Assembly (NCBI GenBank): GCA_964017195.1
Contig: OZ024896.1
Location: forward strand, 31,221,430 to 31,285,429
Length of the DNA stretch: 64,000 nt
Origin: Siderastrea radians
Lineage: Eukaryota; Cnidaria; Anthozoa; Scleractinia; Rhizangiidae
Reading direction: 5' to 3'
In this document: in pieces, positions 47,641-59,557 of the stretch
How positions within the stretch are numbered: the first letter of the stretch is position 1
How the letters are laid out: every line of letters starts with the position of its first letter
Made by a program: the position numbers and the translations under genes
The notes under the pieces: generated by a model
Databases searched by the model: none
What the model was told of the DNA's origin: nothing
What the model saw: only the letters and a program-made list of their open reading frames with translations

Positions 47641-48574
47641 GAAAAATAGTAGTCGGGATTCTCCAAAAGGCCGAGAGGATTCCAGGATTGGGACGAGAGC
47701 TCTCTGTAGAGACAGGATATTGGATTATTATTGGGAAAGGAATGATGAACAGTGGAGATAAAATGATGATTGTTCTCTGGTGGCTTAGAAAGGGTAAAGA
47801 TGATGACAATAATAACAACAGTAATAATAATTATTTAAGGGTGTTGAGAATCTGTTTTTGGCTCTTGGTGGAATGGTATCACTCTATATCTAACGGATTT
47901 TAAGGAAAACAGACTGTCGGAGTGATGTTGCGTGCTGACTCGCGTCTTTTTCATTTTGTTCTTGTAGACACTGAGAAAGGGTTTTGCGGAATTCCAAGTC
48001 CCTGCAGGAGTTAACGAGGCTCTCGGTGGCTGCCGTAATAAGAAAGATGTTGGACTATGCGGCACGGCCGCTCTCCGAGTTCAACAAATATGAGGCTATT
48101 GACATCCTGGAAACTCTCCAAAACACATCTCGAGATAATCAGGATGAGAAACGCGAATTTTACCGTCTGATGTATCAGACAGCGAGAGCAAAGGTGGATC
48201 TCCCTAAGGAACACTTCCGGGCCTTGGTGTTACGCTTACTTGGGGACAAAGACCAGGCCAAAGTTTATGAAGCAGTCGCAAAGGTAGAAAAGCGGCGGGC
48301 AGGGGGCACCCCATGGGCTGGATATTGTCACCGTGGGCGTGGAGATGGTCTGTGCAGGGGACGCGGGATGAGAAACAGTGCCTCGATCCAGTGTCATTAC
48401 TGCGGGAAGTTTGGTCATATCATGGCGAGGTGTTACGCGAGGAGGGATGCGCAGCAAGGACCTTGGCGGTGCGAGGTCGTGCTAAGGACAATAAGTAAAT
48501 GAAGACTCCAGAACTGCGTAGATATAAAGTTTAGTGTTGAGGAAGTGTTTTTTCCTCACGATTGTATGAAGTTT

Positions 48575-48580
48575 AATAAA
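48575..48580 (+). terminator. Polyadenylation signal of the gag-like gene
   Basis: AATAAA 73 nt after the stop at 48502. Confidence 0.5.
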
Positions 48581-48600
48581 CTTGGAGCATTGGAGTAGAG

Positions 48601-49496
48601 TGTTTCCTAACTAAGTGAAGTAACAAGGGTGGATCTTGGAAAAACGTTGAGAGGGGAAAACTAGTAAAGTATATGCTAAGGGATGAGTTGCCTATTTAAA
48701 TGGCTGATATGTGTCCTTTAAATCTTTTCCCCTATGCCCTTTTTTGGATAGGTTTGTGGCGCGAACATTTTTACCCTATTGTTTTTCCTTTTATTTTTCC
48801 GTGGTCACAGAGAGAAGAGAGCTTTGAAAGCGGGGTACCTCAAAACCCTCCCGGTCATACTGGGTCAAAACTGCTCTCTCTCTCTCTCTGCTGACTTATA
48901 CGGGGTTTTTCATAGGGGTGTATGAAATTCGTTTTCCTCTTTTTTCTTTAGGCGATATACTGGTCAACTCTAGGTAAACTGAACGGATATTCCATGCTAA
49001 CGGTAAGAGATTTTTGAGTTTAAAACACACGACTTCCTTTGTGCAGTAGACGCCGTAGCATGATTAGCACGCCACAGTCGTGACTATCCCATGATTTGGT
49101 TTTCACTTTGAGAAGCGCAAAAAATATATACTCAGTATCAAATGAGGCATGTCTCTTTTTGGAGTACGACCAAAACCTCTCTCTTTTTTGACGATTTCAG
49201 GCTGAAAATGCACTTTTGAATGTTGAAAGATAAATATATTGCAAAAACTGAAACCAAACGATAACACATTTTGCTCTCTTGCCGAAAGGCATCAAGCACT
49301 GTCAAGGATATCAATTACAAGTTTATTAGTTTTGATACTTGGTGATGATATCCGTGTTCAGTCGAAGCTGGATTTGAACAAACGTAACCTTGATTCTAGA
49401 CGAATTCTCGGTGATTTTACGGTACAATACAACACATTGTGTTTTGAAATTATGAATATATGAAATTCATATATTTGAACTGCGGAATGAAGAAAT
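48601..49496. other. No gene seen
   Basis: A (TC)n run lies at about 48876-48890. Nothing else of note. Confidence 0.45.
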
Positions 49497-49806
49497 AAAT
49501 GTAAAGAAGATCCTCGCAGTTATTAACGCAACTTATGCAGTTGCGAAAAGAAAGGCTGAAAAAATCAGGCTTGCCGGGATTCGAACCCTGACCTCTGCGA
49601 TACCGATCCTCGCAGTTATTAACGCAACTTATGCAGTTGCGAAAAGAAAGGCTGAAAAAATCAGGCTTGCCGGGATTCGAACCCTGACCTCTGCACCGGT
49701 ATCGCAGAGGTCAGGGTTCGAATCCCGGCAAGCCTGATTTTTTCAGGCTTTCTTTTCGCAACTGCATAAGTTGCGTTAATAACTGCGAGGATATTCTTTA
49801 CATTTA
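49497..49806. repeat. Foldback element with tRNA-like B-box sequence
   Basis: A 96-bp unit (49509-49604) is followed by a second copy (49605-49694). A 9-nt loop then leads into the inverted copy (49704-49793). The outer flanks also match (AATGTAAAGAA on the left; inverted on the right). Each copy carries GGGTTCGAATCCCGGC, read on one strand, a perfect Pol III B box as in tRNA T arms. A palindromic, possibly tRNA-derived element. Confidence 0.8.
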
Positions 49807-51516
49807 CATTATGTTTTGTTACTTCCAGAACTACTTATAATGTTTAGCTCCAGTTAAAAACAAGTTAGCTAAATTGGTGCACAATCCAAGAGCAAACAAC
49901 AAATATATAAATAAAGTAAATAACATCGTGACCTCGCTGAAAACTTTCTTCACGCATTACGCTTAGAGCTTTTAACGCTAGATTTTTTGGTAGTATAACT
50001 AAGTGAACCAAACGAATTGACTGGGTTGTAGAAAAAAGAGCGTTGAGCGGTAGAGTTCGTTCAATAACATGTTGATGCGGTCTTTTGTCTTGTACTATTT
50101 AAGTGAATGGTTGAAAGTCTAACTAGTGTAGATTTCAAGTTAAGAGGGTCTCAAGTTGTTTAGGCACTTATACACCGTGGACACATTTAAATGGTCTTTC
50201 CTGACTGGTAGCTATTCAAGGTCTTCCAGTAGCGGTGATAATAGTGTGCGATCAAACTTCCCTACAGTATGAAGTTTAAAATGCGAGCAGCAAAGTTCTG
50301 CACTTCTCGGTCTTCTCGTGAACAACATAAGTCATTACATTAAATTAGTTCGTTACATTCAGTTATTTCAAACTGACAAATAAAAAACCCTTAAGTTTGT
50401 ACTCAGTTCTAGTCAAGTCGGTACGCTGTTGGTTTAAAATGTCCGCCTTTATACGACTTTTATGGCTAATGTTGACAACGTTCTTTTATCATGTGAAAGG
50501 CTCTTAGATTGAAAAAAAAATTGGGGCTAAATCTCAGAGGCAAACTGATGAGAATTGTCTCATTCAGTGACCAGTTCCAGAGGTGGATCAATAAAATTAA
50601 ATGTTGGAGGACCCAGTCGTTCGCCTCAGGCGGGTTAGCAGACAAGTTTGAAGCAGTCATTTTTATATCTTGAGACGTTCTTTTCCTGGTTCATCTAAGT
50701 AATTAGCTAGGTTCCCATATTTGGGTTTCATATGAATTTCACATGAATTTCAATAATAGTTACAATAACTTTAATTTACAGTTTGTCTCGGCTTACCAAG
50801 AAATCAATCACGTCATGTGAAAAGGCATTTCTAAATATGCTATTATATTTCGGAATGTTTGGATACACTGGTTGGACTTATCTTGGAACTAGATATATTT
50901 ATGAGAAAAGTGATTGTAGTGGCCAGCCGACGTTTTAACCAAAATCTATTTTTTTGGCTCGGTTTGCAAAGAAACCAATAATAACACTTGAAAAAGATCT
51001 TAAAATATCAGATTTCCTTGAGAAATTAAGTGTTTTAGTTGTATGATTCATGGCTAAGCCCCCTATACTGTCAGTGGGCGAAAATACGTCGCGGTGACCA
51101 TTGACTTATTTATGTATTTTAGTCCTAAAGCTCCAGACGTACAGAACTTGTCAGCAATCATAGCAATTACGAAATAACAAGGAGAAATCTTTTGTTCCTA
51201 ATAACACCCCACAGAACCACTACTTTCCTACAATTTTTTTTTGAAAGGAAACTCTCGAACAAATTTATCTGAGCATGTAAGTCTCAACTAGTACAAATTG
51301 ACGCTTTTTTCGGTAGCTGATACCTTAGTAGTTAATGTCTGCAAGTTATTCTTTTTTCTTTACTTCTAAACATCATATATTGCTGAGTCATTGTTCAAAC
51401 ATGAACACTGATCACTATAACAGTGTTTTTTTTTTAATTTATTTAATCCGCATTCCTTAATCACTAGCACTTGTATTTTTTGGTTAGTACTAAAAGAGTA
51501 TTTACGTACCTTCCCG
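49807..51516. other. No gene seen
   Basis: AT-rich host sequence with only short, unrecognisable frames. Confidence 0.45.
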
Positions 51517-51525
51517 GCCCAGCCA

Positions 51526-53527
51526 GGGTGTCTGTAAAACCCGGAACACCCCGGAACACCCCGGAACACCCCCGGAACACCCCGGAACCTTCCCGGAACA
51601 CCCCCGGAACACCCCGGAACACCCCGGAACAGCCCGGAACAGCCCGGAACAACCCCGGAACACCCCTGGAACATCCCATAATACCGTGGAACACCCTCGA
51701 AACAGACAGGAATACCCCCAGAACACCAAAATAGTGGTCAGCGGTCAGACGCTCACGAATTGACTAAGCCGAACACCTCCGAAGATTCCCAATTCTTCAG
51801 AAGACTTTTGCGGATCACCCTGAGATTTCCGAGCATTTCAAGAATGCTTCGGAATATTTTCGAAGCTTTTGAGAACAGCGAAAAAACCATTAATTAATGG
51901 GAAAAATATATCATGCACGTGACCTTCATATCAATAATTTACGATTTTCAGTGATATGAAAATGTGACAGTTGAACCGTTAATTCTGCATTGATTTTTCT
52001 CGTGCGAGGTTTGCATTATCACGTTCAAAAAACAGGTGTGACCTCAAGGACATAACAAAGCCAAATGATACAGTGTCACGCAATGCTATAAGGTCATTAT
52101 TCCGAGGTCACACGATCGTCATCGCTTTATTTCCACAGGCGCATGGAAAATGTTTGGCCGCCGGTTCGTTACGCTAATATACAGTGAATATATACACCTC
52201 ATTTAAAAAAACCTCAGTTTATATTAATTTGAAGTATCATACTGTAGTGCATGAGTGCTTCAGGAATGTTAAAATCCGAGAACGTTTTTCCATGTCTAAT
52301 AAATTCCCATCTTGCAGCTTTCTATTGTCATATTTGAATGACAACGTTTTTGCAGTTAGGTCTGCATATATTTTTGGTTAACAGAAAAGCGTAGCTCGGA
52401 AGATAAATGAGTAGGAGAAATGTGCGCCTGCAAAAAAGTACTCACTATAATTTTGTAGAGGTATCCGAGGGCTTATAATGTAGGATGTCACAACGTAACC
52501 CGGGAGCAAACGGATCGAACGAGTTTACACTCTTATAGCGAGAAAAGGAACAAGTATTTTATTTACTTTCACAAGATCTAGTTAGACTTTAAGAGAAAAA
52601 TTCAGTAAACGAAAAAAGGAAAATATCAACGATGAGAGTACATATCACATTTCCTTGAACTTTGCAAAGTTCGTGTGCTCCCTCAATAAGTCAACTTTAT
52701 ACGTTGCGATAAACCTTGAGTTACACCTTACTTCTCAAAACTATTCAAACATTTTTCTTATTGGTCTTTAGAAGGAGCGGCGGTGTTTCTTTGCCCAGTT
52801 CGTACAGTAACAGCAAGTGGGGCACTTATTGAGAAAATGCGGTAGTACTAGCTACACAAATTGAAAAGGAACAGCCTTTACGGAAACAAAATAAATCCTA
52901 TAGACGTTTAGCAGCCTGCAAAATCTGTTTTGTTTTGCGTGCAAAATCTGTCACGCAATGCCCAAGAGTAAGTTATCGCGACCGTGACGTGTTATATGGT
53001 GAATTGAATTATTATTCGGGATGCCCACCCCCAGAATTTTACTTATAGATGTCACATCGGTTTGTCGAGAGTTATAATGCAAATCTCGCATGAGTTACAA
53101 CAACTTCAATAATTGAATTGAAATATTCAAAATCAAATCTTTGTCCATCTAAAGGACAACAATGTTATTTTTTATTTTATTTTTGTCATTTTGTCTTCGG
53201 GTGATCCGCAAAAGTCTTCGGAAAAATTCGGAAATCTTCGTTAATCTTCGGAGGTCCTCGGGAAAGTCTATGCGTGAGCGGCCTGACCGCTGACCAGAAC
53301 TTTTGGTGTTCAAGAGTGTTCCTGGCTGCATTGAGGGTATTCCAGGGCATTATGGGATGTTCGGGGGTATTATGGGATGTTCCAGGGGTGTTCCAGGGGT
53401 GTTCCAGGGTTGTTCCGGGCTGTTCCAGGCTGTTCCAGTGGTGTTCGGGGGTGTTCCGGGGTGTTCCGAGGGTGTTCCGGGGGTGTTCCGGGGTGTTCCG
53501 GGTGTGTTCCGGGTTTTACAGACACCC
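51526..53527. mobile_element. 2.0-kb element with 9-bp duplication and satellite-bearing ends (Mutator-like candidate)
   Basis: The inverted ends start GGGTGTCTGTAAAACCCGGAAC at 51526 and at 53527 (inverted). The arms run to about 51826 and from about 53199. They are flanked by GCCCAGCCA (51517-51525) and GCCCAGTCA (53528-53536), a 9-bp duplication with one mismatch. Each arm contains a GGAACACCCC-type 9-12-bp satellite (51540-51680; 53380-53515). The interior has no transposase. Confidence 0.78.
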
Positions 53528-53536
53528 GCCCAGTCA

Positions 53537-56175
53537 ATGCGCAGGTGATGACCACAATATTCGCTTCGAAATTCGGTTAGGCTGCTTCAAGAGGTTTGAT
53601 AGATCTTTGTTTTCAACAGAAATCGAAGATGATCTGCTCCTCTAAGCTCTGTACAGACTGAATGGTTTCCTATAAAAAGGCAAAAGACATCTTTGTTTAA
53701 AACACATGACTTGCTTTTGCACGGTCACAAGATCAGCTTGCCTCAGACTTGACTGACCCGTGATTTGACATATACTTTCAGAAGCGCAAAAAAATATACT
53801 CAGTTTAACTTTCCTTTCACATTAACTGATCCAAGTTTTAAGATCCAAGTTACAACCATTGCGCAACGCATGCGTGTTAAAACGATTAAGAACTTTAACA
53901 GTGTTCTGAATTTACATTCCTTGATGGTTGCAAGTAGTTGCAAAATAGTTGAGACAGTCAGTGATCTCCGAAAACCGGACATTCCCGGAGAACTGAATTG
54001 CTTGTAGCAGACATATTTCTGTTTTTTTTTTTAGTAGAACGGTAAATACGTACCTTCCTGCACAACCGATGCTTCTCGGAATGGCCAAAATACCCGCTTC
54101 GAAATGTAGTTAGGTTGCTTCGAGAGGTTTGTTCTATGTTTGTCTCGATTCTTCTCAGCTCTAGGCAAAGAAAGATATTTTGCCTAAAGCAAAATATGAA
54201 TAAATATTTCACCGCGTGATAAAGACAGAAAGTCACATTGTGACCCGAAGAGAAACGAGTTTAATTTTGCTAGTCTTGACACGATTGACACATTTGTTTT
54301 AATGAATGTTTCACCGCTTTGTAACAGCGAAATTGTCATATCACAAAGAAAACAAACGAACTCCACAATTCTGCCAATTCTCGCAGCGAGTTTAGTTTGT
54401 TTCGTATTATCTTTCTGCATTTCCAAAGCTTATTGTTTCAAAGCTTATTCTTCTTTTCGAAAATCGTAACGAACTCCGAGTCAACTGTTAGCAAACCAGA
54501 TTTAAACATTATGCCATGAGATATGCCCTAACGTGTTCGAGCGTGGAGTGACAATTTCGCTCTGCTCGTGTTTATCACGTTTTATACTTTTACTGCTATG
54601 CTCACCGTTTGTATTCACGCTCTGGGCCCAACAGTAAATATTTTGTCGTCTCTGTGCAAATCGCCATTCTCCGTTGTGAGCGTATTCATCCCGACATTCA
54701 ACATTTGAGTTGAATTTATTTGTTTTTTTTTTTCAGGAGAATAAATAAAATGCGAGTCATCAGAGTTTAAACATTACGTCATTTAGTAACGCAATAGTCA
54801 AAATAGTGTCACACTTTTTGGATGTTGAGCGACGTAAAAATACGGAGTCGTTAACCTAGGGGTTGGGTGGGTCAAAAAGGCCGGTGAAAATGACCATTAG
54901 GCTTTCTTGTTACAAATAGTTTCACCAAAGCTGGTGGGGGGCGGGATTAATCGAGGAACGGCTATTATATTCGAGGAAATAGTTAAATCAGGCGTTGCTT
55001 GCTTGTTCACAGACGATGAATAAACATATCAGCACGCGAATGTGCAAGAAATCAAGGAACACGCCGAAGAAACATGAGAGTGCGCAACTGTCAGCGGTCG
55101 CGACTTGGTTTTGTTGCTAGGCAACTGTGCGAACACTATCGAAATATATATGGGGAGATCGAGAGTTGACCGCCCTAAGCAATCCTCGCGCGAACCCCAC
55201 GCGACAAATTTATAAACTTCACTTCGCGAGGAATAAAACACTAACTTCCTAAAATTTCTCCATCTGATAATTAAAATATATATTACCAAAACGTAATAAA
55301 ATAACATCCTAAAATACCTAACCTATTTGTTTGTCTGGCGCAACACTGGTAATTTGGTAATTAATTTCCTAACGAACATATTTCAGGTCTGATTGAAAAG
55401 TTAAAGACAAAAACAACTTTGTCAAACTGATTCTGTCACTCCCAATTAAAGCTATTTTTTCTTTCTGGCAGGCGTGACACAAAAGGCCAAAAACCAGTTT
55501 ATTTCAAGACCAAAATTAGGGGGGGAAACAAACTACTTTTGACGGTTAAGGAATAAGTCAAAGTTCAAGATTGAAGAAAACCATTTTAGCCATGCTTTTT
55601 CACATTTGAGATAAGTGCTATTCAAGGGAAATGCTTTTAATTACTTGACTAAGATTGGAATTCAATTTTGGATTGTACAGCTGTTACTTGTTATAAGCAA
55701 CAAACGCTTTTCTCCTTCGCTACTACAGCTGGAAACGTTTGAGAAAAGTTAACAGAATTCAGCTATGTTTGTCTTGTCACCTCACAAATCTTGACAATTG
55801 TTTAGAAAGGAAGCATCTGGGGCAAAGCAAGTAAAACAAAGGAAAAACAGTTTCTCCAGCGTGACTGCATAGTGATCGAGTAACAACCTTAACAACCTAA
55901 AAGTCGAAGACTTCCGTCCTGCAGTAGTCTTACTCCTTAAGTTGAGACACGCAGCAGACCAGCTGAAGGTCGCACAAAAGGTTGTATTCGAACACTTTTT
56001 CCAGTTTTCCAACTACACTTGAGCTAGTAGAAAGTTTCGTACCTTTCTTCTAACAAAAGATTAGAGATGCACATTTCTACTGCACAGTGTCAAACCAGCT
56101 ATACAAGGGGTGTATACACTATTAGTATAAAACTAATAGCATTCTATCATAAATGCTGCAATCTGATTGGCTGTC
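53537..56175. other. No gene seen
   Basis: Host sequence. Frames up to 92 codons show no recognisable domain. Confidence 0.45.
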
Positions 56176-56405
56176 CTACTCGCTATCTATTCCGTGATAG
56201 ATAGTGAGTAGCGAAAAGGTGAGTGGCAGGCGCAGTCTTATACTTCAAAATAACAATGCAATTAAGTAAAACTTTTCACTTTCGTGGTATATTAATCGAG
56301 ATTTATACTAAAACAATTAGATTATTCGCTCTCGATTTCTATGCGTGATAGTTGATTTGGCCTTCGCGCGATAGAAATCTCGAGCTCATAATCTAATTGT
56401 TAATT
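56176..56405. repeat. Two neighbouring hairpins
   Basis: CTACTCGCTATCTAT...ATAGATAGTGAGTAG (about 56176-56212) and AACAATTAGATTAT...ATAATCTAATTGTTAA (about 56313-56403; inner arms CTCGATTTCTATCG-like) each form strong inverted repeats. Probably remnants of a palindromic repeat family. Confidence 0.6.
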
Positions 56406-57522
56406 ATACAGGAACAGTAGCAAAGTTCGTTTTTACGTGTACAACTACAGGAGGAACCTATCACCACCCCCAAAACAAATAACCTTTTATTGTCACAAGT
56501 ACTGCAATTAGGAAATTTTTAAAAAATGCCAAAGTGCGGTGCATCACCTTTCACTTACAGCGCATTTTACTACATGTATGTGCAGCTCCGGTCGGATTTT
56601 TCTGGCTATGACTCGCCGTCGTGACTTGGCGATGAGATTACCAAGCAAGATACCCAATTACTTAGTAATCTATTGGGCAAAACACTACAGGTGAATCATA
56701 GCCCATGAAAATCTGACTCTTCACACGGTAGGGAAATCAGCGGTGAATGGTCACACTTAAGAATCTTATACACAGATTCATAAGTTAGAACCACCTCGGA
56801 CAGAATAATAAACACCGTAACTGAAAGTATCCCTCCGGACAGACTTAACAATATCACCCACTGACTCTTAAAATGTATAGTGTTCAAAACAAGAGCAGTG
56901 GGAAGTACTGCTGAACGGCTTTCATTTGAATGGTTACCCTTCCAGAATTAAGCTAAGAACAGGCTGAAAGGTCAGAGCCATATGCCAGGTTATATTTTGG
57001 GAAAGTGACAGGAACTTCCTGTATTGATTACTCGTTTACAATTTATTTATATGGTTTAGTCATCAGTTCCAATCAAGTGCAGTAGACAGACCTCTTAAGG
57101 CAAGCCATTATTCAGTAAGATTATGGTTCTCTAAAAGCTGACCGAACGACTTTAAAGAAAAAAACTTGCACAAAGCCGCGAAGCATTATTTTGTAAATGC
57201 ACCACCATGGTTGACTTCATTCACAGCAGATTTTAAAATACTGACAAATTATCTACCGCATTCCAGTGACACTGCCACATATCGCAGCACTTGACTTAAC
57301 ATCATAATGGATGACTCATGACAACAAGGATACACTTCACAGCACGATAAGCACATGTTACTTGAATTAGGCACAAAGTTCACACACATCTCATCAACAT
57401 CACGGACATTCAAATGATATAGAAGCTATCACTGGCTGAAGTTGTTGACGTCCCCCCATGATACTCAGATACATGATATGAGAAAAAGATAAGAATAGTT
57501 GGGACAGTTTAAGCAAATGCCG
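56406..57522. other. No gene seen
   Basis: Host sequence without recognisable coding or repeat structure. Confidence 0.45.
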
Positions 57523-57526
57523 TTAA

Positions 57527-59553
57527 AGTGCACCTAACCCTAAAAATGTTTTCCCCGTCAAATAAATCCTGTTATCATTTGGAGCATTTCGTCACAAAAA
57601 GTTTTTGATTTGGTTTAATCCCTGAATTTCTGTGCGCGGTTGAAGTACAGAAAATCGGCCGAAAATAGACACCATTTTGGTTCAGGGTCGAGCAGTGAGG
57701 GCATGGGACTAGTCACCTTGTGACGTCAAATCAAGAACCCGCAGTCTCGCGCTATCTCTATCGGAGCTATATTTCTCTTGAGCTCTCGAAGATGTACAGA
57801 AAACTGTCGACCGTTCGTATTGCTCCGAGACATAGTAACCAAAGAAACGAATCACAAGACGTATCACTACAAAAATACAGCATTTTTTGACGACGAGCGA
57901 CCAGAGGCGAAGGGACGAAATGAGTGGATTTTGTAAAGCAATAGCGAGCAAAGCGGCAGCCTTCCAAGCACTCGATACTACGCTCGATGCATTTTAAGCA
58001 AAGATTTGTTGTCCAGAAGAAGGTATGAATGAATGAACAACTTTAGTATCCGATCAAACGATAGCTTTTTGTGTATTTCCAATGATTCAACGGCCGATTA
58101 ACCACAGAATACCAGAGATACGCGGTACGCAGAAAATTATTACCTTTGCGAATTATTCAAGTTGGCTACACGGTAAGCGCTAAATAATTACATGTAAACG
58201 GTGTGCAAAACAGCGAAGGGTTTAAAATTAAAGACCGTATTTATAGAAAGTCCTCCTTCAGCAGAACCGAACGCGCTTTCTCCACAATAACAAGCCATTG
58301 CCCTTATTCCTTATTCTAGTCTATGAACGTGCCTCGCTATGAGAATTTTATCTTGAGTCAAATCAAATCACTCGAGCATAACAAAACATTACTGTGCAGA
58401 GATCCCTTGTTCATATCCTCCGTTAAAGTAGAGGACAAGCAGTCTCTTTCTTAATTCTTTTATTACCATTTTTTGTGCGAAAAAAGGCCGCAAGAAGATC
58501 GAAGTGTGAGCGATGAGCGGCGAAGCCTCGAGTCGCGAGTTAAGCGAGGGCCGGTTGATTTACATAATTTGTACATTTCCGCTCGCGCTGGGATCAGAGG
58601 AAACTGCTTGCACGTTGACGCGAGAAAAATGATTGGTAAGATAATCTCAGTTGAACCGATACTAACAAACTCTCGTGCTTATAATTCTCGTCAATTGTCT
58701 TCCCTGATTCGCTAGTGTTATAAATTGTTGTTATTGTTAATGCTGGTTACAGAAATGGACAAGACGTAAGTAATATCGCAGTTTCCACATTTACTTCTAT
58801 GTAAAATAAGTAAATGAAGAAAGGAATGCTTTATTAAAATCTCCATTTCTATAAGAGGTTCCCTCAGCTTGAGTATAAATTTCAATGCGAGAAGCGGAGA
58901 GCAGGAAAACCAAGACCAAACGTGAAGACCGAACGTGCGAAATAAAATGTAAACACTCACGGGCGAAGCTCAGCATTCCGGTTTCTTCGCGGCCCTCCAA
59001 GGCCAATCGTAAGTTGCTTTATTTGCTGTTCCAGTTCTTAGTTTGCCTTTATTTCCTTTTTGCATTGCGCAATTCATTCTTCTTTGGTTAGCGGCTTTTT
59101 AGCAGATGTGGGCAGGACGGCACTTTCTTCATCCTTTGGCGGTGTACTGTCGACTTCGTGTTCCGCATCTATCTCGTATTCAGAGCTAAAATTCACCTAC
59201 AAATCAGCAGAATCCGCGTAGCTCGTCTCAGTATCTGCTTTGGATTACAACATTGGAGTTTTAGTCATACTATGACTTTGTTCGAATTAGCTAGAAGGTC
59301 AGAAGGCTTCGATGAACAAATAAAGTCAGAGAAACACAGCTAAAAACTAAGTGGCGTGGAATTCTTGATCTGACGTCACAACTACGGCTCGCCCCAGGTT
59401 CCTCTTACTCGGACGTGAACCAAATTTTTCTTGAATTTAACAGGGCACAGAAAATCGAGAATTTAACCAAATCAAAAAATTTTGGCGAAGAAATGTTCCA
59501 GATGATAACAGAACTTATTTAGCCGAAAAAAAATTTTAGGGGTTAGGTGCACT
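57527..59553. mobile_element. 2.0-kb TTAA-flanked DNA transposon, non-autonomous
   Basis: The ends AGTGCACCTAACCC at 57527 and the inverse at 59553 are flanked by TTAA (57523-57526, 59554-59557). The inverted similarity continues for over 100 bp with indels (e.g. CTGTTATCAT.TGGA.CATTTC on both sides). TTAA duplication suits Kolobok or piggyBac superfamilies; the AGTG start favours Kolobok over piggyBac, weakly. No transposase. Confidence 0.75.
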
Positions 59554-59557
59554 TTAA

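Larger units (their letters stand above)
46538..48600 (+). pseudogene. Gag-like zinc-knuckle gene, two exons, frame disturbed
   Basis: Exon 1 (46538-46717) starts MADIQYPAPG, is Ala/Gln/Pro-rich and ends at a good donor, GAG|GTAAAG, on a codon boundary. A polypyrimidine tract and acceptor precede 47968. After it, the expected frame reads plausibly (TLRKGFAEFQVPAGVNEAL) but stops near 48090. The frame open from about 47975 to 48502 instead carries the main body: YEAIDILETLQNT, DEKREFYRLMYQTARAKVDL, FRALVLRLLGDKDQAKVY and a zinc knuckle CHYCGKFGHIMARC. This resembles gag-like ORFs of retroelements in cnidarian genomes. A frame break in exon 2 or wrong splice sites would explain the mismatch. 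AATAAA at 48575-48580. Confidence 0.5.

Noticed and set aside
51366..53645. Gly/Cys/Val-rich ORFs (VPGCSGVFRG-type repeats) on both strands
   Set aside because: Translations of the GGAACACCCC satellite in the transposon ends.
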